From: Bradyrhizobium cenepequi
GTDB lineage: Bacteria; Pseudomonadota; Alphaproteobacteria; Rhizobiales; Xanthobacteraceae
Direction of reading: 5' to 3'
Length of the DNA stretch: 57,339 nt
Assembly (NCBI RefSeq): GCF_020329485.1
Contig: NZ_JAGKJI010000043.1
Coordinates: forward strand, 1-57,339
The position numbers were made by a program, and so were the translations under genes. Below the pieces are notes generated by a model. The model worked only from the letters and a program-made list of their open reading frames with translations, was not told the origin of the DNA and searched no databases. The number at the start of each line of letters is the position of its first letter. The stretch's first letter is position 1. This document shows, piece after piece, positions 32,236 to 41,083 of the stretch.

Positions 32236-32760
32236 GCTGTCGGAGCGCGAGCGATCGAGACGAAAGGGGGTCCGCACTCCGCCCGAACTCGGCGACCAGA
32301 TGGTCGACGGCCGCCCGTCCGGCGGCGCGCGTCGCTGAACCCATCGGAAAATAGGCGTGCACAGGGATGCCGACCGTCTTCCAACCGAGGAATAACCGGA
32401 CGAGCGAGCCGTCCTCCAACTCTCGGCTGCACGCCCAGCCGCTTATCGAGGAGATCCCGAAGCCGGCCACAGCCGCGGCAAGGCGCCCTCGTTCTCGTTG
32501 GTCGAGAAATGCGGTTCTAGCGATATCACTTCTTCTTTTCCGTCGCGCTCGAACATCCAGCCCGTCGGAACCGCGGCGGCCCTCCCGCCGACGATCCGAT
32601 GTTGAACGAGTTCAGCTGACGTCGCCGGAACGCCATGGCGTTGGAGATAATCGGGACAGGCAACGACAACTCGAGGGATTGTCGCGATGAGCTTGGTTGT
32701 CGCGGTTGAGTCCGCCAAGCGACCGAGGCGAATAGCCTCACATTCAGGATCAGTGGTCGT
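32236..32760 (-). pseudogene. LysR-type regulator, C-terminal ligand-binding domain remnant
   Basis: Upstream part (about 32740-32465): LADSTATTKLIATIPRVVVA, CPDYLQRHGVPATSAELVQH, VPTGWMFERDGKEEVISLEP, HFSTNENEGAL, typical of the LysR substrate-binding fold. Near 32465 the sense changes frame and continues AGFGISSISGWACSRELEDG, SLVRLF and PVHAYFPMGSATRAAGRAAV then DHLVAEF, a normal LysR end. The N-terminal helix-turn-helix is absent. So the gene is both 5'-truncated and frameshifted and cannot make a DNA-binding regulator. It may once have controlled the neighbouring SDR gene, which is also broken. Confidence 0.75.
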
Positions 32761-32983
32761 TCGACGGTTGGGTTGCTTCCGGCGACTCGCTTTTCGAGAA
32801 GCTTTCCGTCGTTAATCGCATAATGCACGGGCCTGATCAGCGTGATTGCAGATCAATAGACGAACGTCAGCCTTTTGATGGCCACCTTGGCAACCACGCC
32901 TCGCTTTGCTCCGATACGTCTAACTATGACAGCCTTCGCCATGGCGGACCATTCAAGGCCGGCCGCTGCTTAATCCGAGAAGC

Positions 32984-33276
32984 CTAGAGTGCCAGCCCAC
33001 CGTCGATCGTCAGGCTGGCGCCAGTCATGTAGCCGGACTCACGGCCCGCCAGAGACGCGACAAGGCCCGCAATCTCGTCGGGGTCGCCGACGCGCTTCAG
33101 CGGGATCATCGGCGTCAGCCCGTCAATGTGTTCTGCGGTCATGTCGGTGCGCGTTGGTCCCGGCTGGACGTTGTTGACGGTGATACCGCGCGGGGCAAGG
33201 TCTACCGCGATTCCCTTCACCATGACGGCCACCGTCGCCTTGGTCATCGAATAGACGCTGGATCCCGGATAGCTGT
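32984..33276 (-). pseudogene. short-chain dehydrogenase/reductase, 5' part removed by an IS end
   Basis: The retained C-terminal 97 codons include the catalytic YSMTK (Tyr-xxx-Lys), VDLAPRGITVNNVQPGPTRT (the PG-T loop binding the nicotinamide side) and the usual ending GYMTGASLTIDGGLAL. The N-terminal Rossmann half with the TGxxxGxG cofactor motif and the catalytic serine are gone. The break coincides with an IS-B terminal repeat at 33277. NAD(P)-dependent oxidation of an alcohol would be the family reaction, but this copy cannot be functional. Confidence 0.8.
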
Positions 33277-33427
33277 GTGTACCGAAAACCGGCTACACCC
33301 GCACGTAGTGCTGATGAAGCCCGCCAAGGATGGGGTGTGATTTAATGCTTCCTATCCGTTGAACCGGACGACAGACCGGCGCGTCTTTATCCAACGACCG
33401 ATGCGTTCTGATGTCGTTGTACAACAC
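33277..33427 (-). mobile_element. IS-B end fragment
   Basis: It starts with the IS-B terminal repeat (GTGTACCGAAAACC) and encodes on the minus strand the last 45 transposase codons: LYNDIRTHRSLDKDAPVCRP, then SIKSHPILGGLHQHYVRV and stop. This matches the ends of the copies at 48754 and 53796. The remainder of the IS is missing. It abuts the truncated SDR gene and so marks the insertion or deletion that broke it. Confidence 0.85.
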
Positions 33428-33842
33428 GACGACGGAACGCCCACGGGATTGCGGAGCACGAGCTTCTTTATCCGTGGCATCCTTGGGCCGGATGCGCGGG
33501 GAGTTCGCATCGCGGCGATCCGCGTCCGAAAAGTTAGGTTGACAAGGTTGACGCGGTTGACAGCCGGTTGACAGAAATCGAGTCCGGTTGCCACCAAACG
33601 GACATTTCGGCGAGCGCAGCGTTTGGACCTCAAGCGCAAATGTGCAGCGCCGCTACACCGCTCAGAGGCGCCGTTCGCCGACGGTCAAGTGTCTGCAGCG
33701 TCGCCAACATTTGCAGGTGTCTTGCAGAAGGGTCGGAAAGGTCGCAAAATTCGCGTTCAGGGATGTTCTTCGATCCCGGCCCAGTTCGACCCGGAAATCA
33801 GATTAGTCAGATTTTCTCTTCAGTCCGATCTTGGAGCCCGAC
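33428..33842. other. 415-bp non-coding stretch with four GGTTGAC repeats
   Basis: GGTTGAC occurs at 33537, 33546, 33555 and 33566, i.e. at 9-9-11 bp spacing. It could be a cluster of -35-like or repressor sites, or simple slippage. No convincing gene is found. The stretch leads into the TPR protein gene, so it may contain its promoter. Confidence 0.45.
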
Positions 33843-35675
33843 ATGGCGGCATTGACGCGATCGCAAACGCTGGTTTCCGCGGGAGTTGTGGCGCTCGGCG
33901 GCGCTGTACTGACACTGCTGTCCGGGAACATCGCTACTCTTGCAGGCGCGGGCGTAACCGTCGTGGATACACCAACATTCGTTGGCCCGGAGTTTCCGGT
34001 CTGTCGCGCGCCGACCGCAACCGGCTCGCCGAACCTGATGCTTCGCCTAGCGCAGACCGAAGTGCCACGCGCCGAGATGAGCGCAGCCAGCTCCGCGCCG
34101 GCATTCGCGGAAACTGAGCCGCCATTGTGGGACGGTCTCGGCTCTGTTTCTTACAAGATCACGACCGCAAACGGCCGCACCCAGGCTTATTTCGACCAAG
34201 GCCTGCGTCTTGCCTATGCGTTCAATCACGGCGAGGCGCAGCGCGCGTTCCGCATGGCGCAAAAGCTCGATCCTGACTGCGCGATGTGCTTCTGGGGCGA
34301 GGCGCTGGTGCTCGGTCCCAACATCAATCTTCCGATGCAGGAGGACGCGGTCGCGCCCGCCTACGTTGCCACACAAAGGGCGAAGGCGCTCGCCGGCAAA
34401 GCGAGCCCGCGCGAGCAGGCGATGATCGGCGCTCTCACAGTGCGCTACGGGAGCGATCCAAAAGGTGCCCGCGCGCCATTCGACAAAGCCTACGCGGCGG
34501 AAATGGCGAAGGTTGCGACGGAATTCCCCGACGATGACGAAATCGCCACACTGTATGCCGAGGCGGTCATGGATCTCAGCCCCTGGGACTACTGGAAGCC
34601 CGGCGGCCGCGAACCGAACCCGCAAAGCGTGCCAATTGTGCCGATACTAGAGCGCGTGCTGGCTCGCAATCCAAATCATCCCGGCGCAATTCACTTTTAC
34701 ATCCATGCCGTCGAGGCTTCGGACCGGCCCAAGCGCGCCGAGCCGTATGCTGATCGACTGCGCGGCGCGATCCCCGATGCAGGCCATCTCGTGCACATGC
34801 CAAGTCACATCTACTATCGGGTAGGTCGCTATCTGGACGCGCTTGAAGACAACAAGACTGCGGTCAAGGTCGATGAGAAATACCTGTCAGACACTAACGC
34901 ACCGATGGGCGTCTATAGGCTCGGCTACTATCCGCATAACGTGCACTTTGTGATGGCGTCGGCGCAGATGGCCCGCGACGGTCAGACCGTGATCGCCGCC
35001 GCGGAGAAGCTCCGCAAGCTCATTCCAGACGAGATGGCCCATGGTATTGCCATAGCACAGCCAGTCAAGGCGGCACCTTATTTCGCACATGCGCAGTTCA
35101 GCACGCCTGAGACTATCCTGGCACTGCCCGATCCTGGAGACGCCGTCCCTTATGTCAAGGCCGTGTGGCTCTACATGCGCGGCGTAGCTCTCGTAGCGCG
35201 CCGTGACTTCGCGGGCGCGTCGGCCGCCGCCGATGCAATCGACAGGCTAGAGCGCAATGCAGATTTCAAGTTACTGAAGGAGTCAAACGTCCCGGCGCAG
35301 GAGGTGCTTCGCATCGCGCGCACACTGATTTTGGCGCGCGTGGCCCAGGCTAAGGGCGACTACCGCACCGCCATCGTGCGCTTCGACCGAGCGGCTGCAC
35401 TACAGGACGCGCTGCCCTACACCGAACCCCCCTATTGGTACTATCCGGTCCGACAGTCTCTTGCTGCTGCTCTGCTGCAGGCAGGCCGCTACGCTGACGC
35501 GGAGAGACAGTTTCAGCGTGCGCTCAGTCGCGCGCCAGCCAACGGCTGGTCGTACTACGGACTGGCGGAGCTGTATAAGTCACGCGGCAACACGACCGCG
35601 GTGCGCAAGGCCGAGGCTGATCTTACCAGAACCTGGATCGGCGACCGCAGGCTTTTGCAGATTTCAAATCTCTGA
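33843..35675 (+). CDS. TPR-repeat protein, probably exported or membrane-anchored
   Basis: 610 residues from ATG 33843 (GGAG upstream). Residues 8-35 are hydrophobic (SQTLVSAGVVALGGAVLTLL), an uncleaved or signal-like helix. After a linker the family block starts: SVSYKITTANGRTQAYFDQG, LRLAYAFNHGEAQRAFRMAQ, KLDPDCAMCFWGEALVLGPN, HPGAIHFYIHAVEASD and GHLVHMPSHIYYRVGRYLDA, with further TPR units near the C-terminus (AGRYADAERQFQRALSRAPA). The conserved HMPSHIY and FYIHAVE motifs recur in this group of TPR proteins, whose role is unknown. It is intact amid several pseudogenes. No partner gene is adjacent. Confidence 0.85.
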   Translation: MAALTRSQTLVSAGVVALGGAVLTLLSGNIATLAGAGVTVVDTPTFVGPEFPVCRAPTATGSPNLMLRLAQTEVPRAEMSAASSAPAFAETEPPLWDGLGSVSYKITTANGRTQAYFDQGLRLAYAFNHGEAQRAFRMAQKLDPDCAMCFWGEALVLGPNINLPMQEDAVAPAYVATQRAKALAGKASPREQAMIGALTVRYGSDPKGARAPFDKAYAAEMAKVATEFPDDDEIATLYAEAVMDLSPWDYWKPGGREPNPQSVPIVPILERVLARNPNHPGAIHFYIHAVEASDRPKRAEPYADRLRGAIPDAGHLVHMPSHIYYRVGRYLDALEDNKTAVKVDEKYLSDTNAPMGVYRLGYYPHNVHFVMASAQMARDGQTVIAAAEKLRKLIPDEMAHGIAIAQPVKAAPYFAHAQFSTPETILALPDPGDAVPYVKAVWLYMRGVALVARRDFAGASAAADAIDRLERNADFKLLKESNVPAQEVLRIARTLILARVAQAKGDYRTAIVRFDRAAALQDALPYTEPPYWYYPVRQSLAAALLQAGRYADAERQFQRALSRAPANGWSYYGLAELYKSRGNTTAVRKAEADLTRTWIGDRRLLQISNL

Positions 35676-35903
35676 AGCTCCGCATCGGTATCACGGTCTG
35701 AGCCCTGAAGTGTGAAACGGCGCCGAACATTGACCGACAGAATCTAAGTCGATCAACCGCTTGTAACGCCGATCGGCACCCGGACCCCACGCCGATTCAC
35801 ATCCGGCGATGTCAGTGCGGCGCCGGCGTGCCATGCGAGTGCAACCAGACTAACGATGAGGGCATTGACGAACCGGACGTGAGCGGGGTCCTCGATGAGA
35901 CCT

Positions 35904-36993
35904 GTGCCTACCGCAAATCAAATCCTGCCATATTGATGATGCAGTCCGCCCAGGATCGGATGGCAGATAATGCGTCCGGCTGTCGCGACGGCGCGTGATA
36001 TCGGCGCGTCCTTGTTCAACGCCAAGTGAGTGCGCGTGCGATTATGATAGTCCATGTAGCACAGCAGGACATGGCGCAGATGGCGTTCTCCGAACACCAC
36101 GACATGATCAATGCATTCCCTGCGGATCGAGCCGATCAGCCGTTCGGCGTAGGCGTTTTGCCAGGGTGAACGCGGAGACGTCGGGCGGTCTCGAATACCG
36201 ATGGATCTAACCCGACGCAGGAATATCTCGCCGTAGGCGCCATCGCGGTCCCGGATCAGGTAACGCGGGCTTTGCTCCCAGCCACACGCCTCCGTCAGCT
36301 GATTGGCGATCCATTCGGCCGTCGGGTGCGTGGTTACTGCAACCCACAGGATCTGCCGCCGGCCGTGGCCCATGATCAGCAATCCATAGAGCAGCCGGAA
36401 CGAGATTATCGGCACCAAAGAGGTCCATGGCGACAATGCCATCCGCATGGTTGCGAAGGAACGTCTTCCACCCCTGCGAGGGAGGGCCCCTCCTCCGCGC
36501 CATATACTTGGCTGCGCTGGTCTGGCCAATGTCGATGCCGAGCTTGAGAAGCTCGCCATGGATTCTCGGTGCTCCCCACAATGGGTTGGCGAGGCTCATC
36601 TCGCGGATCAGCCGGCGAATCTCCATCGACACCGTTGGTCGACCGCAACAGCGTCGCGATCTCCAGCGCCAATACGATCTGAAACCGGCGCGGTGCCAGC
36701 GGATCACGGTATCGGGTCGGACAATTGCAAGTGTATCATACATCTTGGGAAACAGCCGGCAGATACCTCCCAATATCAGCCGGTCAATCGACGCAAATCG
36801 AAGCCTCTTGGGATTGGCACGCCGCAGCACATTGATTTGCTGCCTCAGCATCAAAATTTCCGCCTCGAGCATTGCGCGCGACCGCAGCAGATCGATCACT
36901 GTCCCAACGATCAGTTTGCACAAATCAAACATCGAGCAGCAGCATCGCCCGATTCTCGAACAACTGCCAGCGGATTGGATTTACGATAGGGAC
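35904..36993 (-). mobile_element. IS-A copy 2 (1090 bp)
   Basis: It is bounded by GTGCCTACCGCAAATCAAAT on the left and the complementary GATTGGATTTACGATAGGGA on the right, the same terminal repeats as copy 1. It carries one integrase-core transposase gene in two frames. On its right side it interrupts an alpha/beta-hydrolase gene. On its left, about 130 bp read on the minus strand as EDPAHVRFVNALIVSLVALA, possibly the end of another interrupted membrane protein gene. No target-site duplication is obvious. Confidence 0.85.
35918..36932 (-). pseudogene. IS-A transposase (integrase-core DDE), frameshifted
   Basis: From ATG 36932: FDLCKLIVGTVIDLLRSRAM, LRQQINVLRRANPKRL, DRLILGGICRLFPKMYDTLA, AIVRPDTVIRWHRAGF, NPLWGAPRIHGELLKLGIDI and GIVAMDLF with the first catalytic Asp. 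Around 36420 the sense changes frame and continues ISFRLLYGLLIMGHGRRQIL, YLIRDRDGAYGEIF (second Asp), SPWQNAYAERLIGSIRREC (Glu) to GGLHHQYGRI at 35918. All three DDE residues remain, so one indel separates it from a complete 340-residue transposase. Programmed frameshifting is unlikely because the intact IS-B relative is encoded in one frame. Confidence 0.85.
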
Positions 36994-37419
36994 AAGGGCG
37001 GTGTAATCCTCGCCCGCATCCGGCGCCCGCGCCGCCACATAGACCAGAGCCGACACGTTCGGATGAACTCCAGCCTCGGTCACGATCATTCCAGAGAAGG
37101 AATGTCCAACCAGGACGGTCGGACCATCCTGTCGCGCCAGCGCACGCTCGGCCGAGGCTACTGCTTCAGGCAGCGTTGTCAGTGGGTTTTGCACGGCCGT
37201 GGCATTGAGTCCCGCTGCCTGCAATCGTGCAATCACCTACCAGCTTGACCCGTCGGCGAATAGTCCGTGCACCAGGACGACGTTTCGGGCTTTCGGGGCG
37301 GGCTGCGCGGCGGCTGTGGTGCCCTGGACAAGTGCGCTTGCCGCCCCGGCAGCCACCATGCTCACGAAAGTACGTCGATTGATTGGATACCTCTGCTCAA
37401 GGTCATCTTGGCTATTCAT
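36994..37419 (-). pseudogene. Tat-exported alpha/beta hydrolase: nonsense codon and IS-truncated
   Basis: Start ATG 37419 follows AAAGGGAAC. The N-terminus has a Tat signal (INRRTFVSMVAAGAASALVQ). The hydrolase begins NVVLVHGLFADGSSW (oxyanion HG), meets TAG at 37239-37237, then continues in the same frame VIARLQAAGLNATAVQNPLT and GPTVLVGHSFSGMIVTEAGV (nucleophile Ser in GHSFSG), VSALVYVAARAPDAGEDYTA. It is cut off at 36993 by IS-A, so the acid and histidine of the triad are lost. Two independent lesions make it a clear pseudogene. Confidence 0.85.
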
Positions 37420-37580
37420 GGAAGTTCCCTTTGCGTAGTCGCGAGCTGGCGAATGGGAGGGCTTGGGTTGGCGACGTGGAAAATGAGTCCGTGCCGGGCA
37501 GATATGAGATTGTGGAGCTATAAATTTGGATGGCTTTGGCCAGATTATCTCTGAGACTATGCTTTCGAGTTCTCTTTCTT

Positions 37581-39188
37581 TCAGTTTGCTTTTATCGCTA
37601 TTGCTGACGCCTGCTCTGCTCTCCACGCCAACGGCACAAGCAATACGCCCAGCAACGCGAACGCTGCCAACATCGCCCATGCATCATTGACGCTCAAGAC
37701 AAAAGCAGCCTTTTCGATCATTGGCCGCACGTAGGCCTCTGCGTTTGGCGTTAGCGAACCGGATAGTCCGCTCGCGAACAATCTTGGGTCCAATCCAATT
37801 GCTTTTGCGGTGGTCATGTCTCCCGCTAAGAGCCGGCCTCGGAGGGCGTCCGCGTGGATGCTTGTTCGTCCGTACAGAATCGTGTCGATCAGTGCGATAC
37901 CAATCGCGCCACCCAGATTACGCATAAGATTGAATAGACCGCTCGCATCCGGCACTTCCGCTTCGGACAGCGCTCCCAGCGCCAAACGCGTCGGCGGCAA
38001 CAGGCAAAACATGATTGCAACGCCTCGAATGACCTGCGGCCAGAACATCTCGCTGAAGTCTGTGTCTCGTGTCTCGAATGTGCTCAGGCCCAATGCAAGT
38101 GCAAACAGAGCAAAGCCCAGACCGGTCAGCACTCTTGCGTCAATTCGGCGCTCCAGCGCCACTGCAAGTGGCGCGATCGCAAGCTGAGCGACGCCGGTGA
38201 CGAGCATGGTCGAACCGATTTCCAATGCATCGTGTCCCCGGACGAACGCGAGGAAAACCGGCATGAGATACACGGAACCGAACAGACCGACTCCCAAGCA
38301 AAAGCTCAACACGCAACCGATTGCGAAAGAACGATCCTTGAATGTGGATAGCTGCACAATGGGATGGGCGGCTCGTAACGTTCGCCAAACAAAGAACCCG
38401 CCGGTGAGAGCGCTAAGGGAAAACAAGCTTATGCAGATGGAGGAGAACCATCCATCTCGCGGCGCTTGCTTGAGCCCGACCTCGAGGCATGCAAGCGCGG
38501 CCGCCATTAGAAACAGAGATAAGCCGTCGAGTGTGGCTCCTTCGAAGTTTGTATCTTCCCGAGGCAGGAGGGTTGGCGCCACGACGCAAGCAATCAGCCC
38601 CGGAACGACGTTGATCAGAAACAGCCAATGCCAGGAATACACCTGCGTAATCCAGCCCCCGACGACAGGTCCGCCCGTGGGCGCGAGCACCGCCATGATT
38701 CCAGCAATCGTCGTTGCGATGCCCTGCGTGCGCGGCCGGAACAAGATGAATACTGCGGCAAATACTGACGGAATCAGCGTTCCGCCGGCGAATCCCTGCA
38801 CCACCCGAAACGAAACCAGCATCGCGAAACTATCGCTTGCAGCACACCCGATCGATGCCAATGTGAAAAAAGCGATGGCGGCGGCGAATAGCCAGCGCAT
38901 CGAAAGCGTACGCGTGAGCCAGCCAGTGAGCGGAATGGCGATCACCTCAGCGATCAGATAGGACGTCTGGATCCAGCTCATCGCCTCAGGAGAGATCGCA
39001 AGGGCGTTCTGGATGGTCGGCAGCGACGTTGCGACGACCTGGACGTCGAGGATCGCCATGAACATGCCAAGGCACATCAAACCAAAGCCGACCCATGTTC
39101 TGATCGCCGTCAGGGCCAATTCGGTGCGCGCCACCGTCATAGCTTTCCGCACGGCGTGGCGAGCGCCAACGGGCATGGTTGTCGACAT
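37581..39188 (-). CDS. DHA2-family MFS exporter of the type III PKS cluster
   Basis: 535 residues, 14 predicted helices. Conserved stretches: FGLMCLGMFMAILDVQVVAT (TM1 acidic motif), SYLIAEVIAIPLTGWLTRTL, SFRVVQGFAGGTLIPSVFAA and APTGGPVVGGWITQVYSWHW (motif C). An alternative start is ATG at residue 17. It follows the FAD oxidoreductase gene by 38 bp on the same strand and is the last gene of the operon. Export of the polyketide/phenolic product, or tolerance to it, is the natural role; that is inferred from context. It is distinct from the EmrB protein at 28.6 kb and has no fusion protein gene beside it. Confidence 0.85.
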   Translation of the reverse strand: MSTTMPVGARHAVRKAMTVARTELALTAIRTWVGFGLMCLGMFMAILDVQVVATSLPTIQNALAISPEAMSWIQTSYLIAEVIAIPLTGWLTRTLSMRWLFAAAIAFFTLASIGCAASDSFAMLVSFRVVQGFAGGTLIPSVFAAVFILFRPRTQGIATTIAGIMAVLAPTGGPVVGGWITQVYSWHWLFLINVVPGLIACVVAPTLLPREDTNFEGATLDGLSLFLMAAALACLEVGLKQAPRDGWFSSICISLFSLSALTGGFFVWRTLRAAHPIVQLSTFKDRSFAIGCVLSFCLGVGLFGSVYLMPVFLAFVRGHDALEIGSTMLVTGVAQLAIAPLAVALERRIDARVLTGLGFALFALALGLSTFETRDTDFSEMFWPQVIRGVAIMFCLLPPTRLALGALSEAEVPDASGLFNLMRNLGGAIGIALIDTILYGRTSIHADALRGRLLAGDMTTAKAIGLDPRLFASGLSGSLTPNAEAYVRPMIEKAAFVLSVNDAWAMLAAFALLGVLLVPLAWRAEQASAIAIKAN

Positions 39189-39226
39189 GAAGAGGGACGA
39201 ATTGCCAAGTCGCGATGTGCGCTCAT

Positions 39227-40345
39227 TCAGTCAGCCTCAAAGTCCCTCTGCGGGAGCGTCAACCGGGTTCGCCGGATGATGGTCCCGATCAGGCCGGGCG
39301 CGCAGGCCGCCGCCGCCAACATCAAATTGCGCCCTCCGCTGCTCCTGGCGAGGCCGGAGATGATGCTTGCCAACCGGATGGGAACGGCCGTGAGTCGCCG
39401 CGCCGCTGCCAGATAGACGTCGGGCGGACGGCCGAGCCGAATGTGGTCGACCGCCAGCGCCGCGGACGCGAGCGCGATGGCGAGGCCGTCGCCAGTGAAT
39501 GGCGGGATATGGGCGAGCTGGTCGCCGACGCGATAGATAGCGAGTCCCCGTTCCCGATGAAGATGCCCGCCGGCGGGACAGACCACGGCGAGCGGCTTGT
39601 CCCAGAGCGGTTCGGCGCCCGCCAGCCGCTCGCGCAAGCTGGGGAGCACCGAGGCCAAATAGACGTGCAGGGCCGGCCAGCCGGGCCCAAGCCAGGCCAC
39701 GGTGGCGCATGGCAGCACGAGGCAAAGGTTGGCGATGCCGTCTTCGATCAGTTCGAGACCGATATAGCTGTCGTCGAGGAAAAAGAGTTCCACCTGGCCC
39801 TCGATCACGCGGCGGGCTACGGGCGACAGCCGCAGATGCATCTTTAGGCCGACCAGGGAGCCGTCGCGCGAGTCGTCGACACCGCGCAGACCCAGCTTCC
39901 CGGTCGCCAACACGATATGGCGGCCATAGATCGTCTCACCGTCATCGCAAAGTACATTCCATCCGCAGCCAGCCGGCGTCACCGACTTCGCCGCCGCGTT
40001 GCGTTTCAATCTTGCGCCGCTGTCTTGCGCGCCTTGCAGCAGGGCATGGTCGAGCCGATAGCGCGATAGGGATAGTGCGCGGAATGGCAGCGCTGAAGTC
40101 ACGCTGCGGCTGGAAGAATAGACCGCCACCTGCTCGATCGGCACCGCGCCGAGCGCCGACGGATCGAGGCCTAACCGCCGCAACTGCACCTGCGTCTCAA
40201 CGCTGAGGAATTCGCCGCATACTTTGTTGTGCGGCTTAGCCGTGCGCTCGATCAGCACGACGTCGCGACCCAATGCAGCCAGACCAGAGGCCGTTGCGCT
40301 ACCTGCTGGGCCGCCCCCGATGATGACGATTTCGGTCCGTGTCAT
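39227..40345 (-). CDS. FAD-dependent oxidoreductase (geranylgeranyl-reductase/hydroxylase-like)
   Basis: 372 residues. The FAD Rossmann motif IVIIGGGPAGSATASGLAAL is at 6-25. KVCGEFLSVETQVQLRRLGL is the CGExLS block of the geranylgeranyl-reductase/halogenase-type group. YRVGDQLAHIPPFTGDGLAI is the second FAD motif (GD...P..G.G). The start overlaps the methyltransferase stop by four bases. In streptomycete phenolic-lipid operons (srsABC) a flavoprotein oxidises the resorcinol made by the type III PKS, and an analogous ring hydroxylation or quinone formation is the best guess here. Reduction of a polyunsaturated side chain is the alternative. Confidence 0.85.
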   Translation of the reverse strand: MTRTEIVIIGGGPAGSATASGLAALGRDVVLIERTAKPHNKVCGEFLSVETQVQLRRLGLDPSALGAVPIEQVAVYSSSRSVTSALPFRALSLSRYRLDHALLQGAQDSGARLKRNAAAKSVTPAGCGWNVLCDDGETIYGRHIVLATGKLGLRGVDDSRDGSLVGLKMHLRLSPVARRVIEGQVELFFLDDSYIGLELIEDGIANLCLVLPCATVAWLGPGWPALHVYLASVLPSLRERLAGAEPLWDKPLAVVCPAGGHLHRERGLAIYRVGDQLAHIPPFTGDGLAIALASAALAVDHIRLGRPPDVYLAAARRLTAVPIRLASIISGLARSSGGRNLMLAAAACAPGLIGTIIRRTRLTLPQRDFEAD

Positions 40346-41079
40346 CGCAGCCGCCCGATGGCAAAGCGGAACAGGAACCAGCGCAACCGCACCGCATTGC
40401 GTGCGATGTCGGCTTCGTCAATTCGCATAAGCCATTCCGTTCGGGTTAGCGAACGGGCCACGGAAATGCGGCCGTCATGAATCACCATTGGGTGCAGTCG
40501 CGTCAGCTTACCCATGACGCCGATGAAATAATAAGGCACCGGGTGGCGTTGCAGATCGTAGATCAGCCAACCCTTGCGCGCCGTCCCCTCCATCCAGCGT
40601 AGAAATTTCACGATCAGGTCGTCGGACATATGGTGCGTGACCAGGCTGCTAACCACCAAGTCGATCGGCGCAGGTGGCGCGAAATCGAATACGTCCACTA
40701 CGCAATAGTCGATTTCGTCGGCATCGTCGGTGACCGCTTGCGCGATGCGGACGGTCTCGCGGTTGAGGTCGAGGCCGATGAGCCTGATCGTCAAGCCGCG
40801 CTTGCGCGCCCAGCGCCGGATTGCCCGCAGCAGATCGCCATAGCCGCAGCCGACATCAACGAGGGTCAGCGCTCTTTCCCTGCCTGCGTCCTTGGTGGCG
40901 CGGCGCAACCAATCGATCACCGGCCAATGCCCAAGCATCACCCTATTGAAACGGGCGAGATCGCGCAGCACCAGTGCCAACTCTTGGGCGCTTGCATCGG
41001 CACCGTCGAGCCATTCAGACTCGGCGCTGCGTCGAGACAGATCGCGCGGGGCCGCCTTTGTTTTGGGGAACGTGTTCAT
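40342..41079 (-). CDS. SAM-dependent methyltransferase of the PKS operon
   Basis: 245 residues. Motif I LTLVDVGCGYGDLL (71-84) and the acidic loop after IRLIGLDLNRETVRIA fit class I SAM enzymes. The later IDLVVSSLVTHHMSDDLIVK matches the methyltransferase_11/25 group. The C-terminal half (WLIYDLQRHPVPYYFIGVMG, ISVARSLTRTEWLMRIDEA) is typical of small-molecule O- or C-methyltransferases found beside type III PKS genes. It lies four bases after the PKS gene and overlaps the FAD gene, so all are co-translated. Likely substrate: a hydroxyl of the pyrone or resorcinol made by the PKS. Confidence 0.88.
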   Translation of the reverse strand: MNTFPKTKAAPRDLSRRSAESEWLDGADASAQELALVLRDLARFNRVMLGHWPVIDWLRRATKDAGRERALTLVDVGCGYGDLLRAIRRWARKRGLTIRLIGLDLNRETVRIAQAVTDDADEIDYCVVDVFDFAPPAPIDLVVSSLVTHHMSDDLIVKFLRWMEGTARKGWLIYDLQRHPVPYYFIGVMGKLTRLHPMVIHDGRISVARSLTRTEWLMRIDEADIARNAVRLRWFLFRFAIGRLR

Positions 41080-41083
41080 GGGA

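Noticed and set aside
33831..33842. Longer start (MEPD) for the TPR protein
   Set aside because: The ATG at 33843 has a well-spaced GGAG; the upstream codons add only four residues without a site.
35676..35903. Possible membrane protein end (minus strand, EDPAHVRFVNALIVSL...)
   Set aside because: Only about 45 codons, with no recognisable family and no start; too little to call a gene, though it may be a remnant cut by IS-A.
36207..36932. Programmed ribosomal frameshift in the IS-A transposase (as in IS3 elements)
   Set aside because: The related intact IS-B transposase is a single frame and no slippery A6G/A7-type sequence is seen at the shift near 36420; a simple indel fits better.
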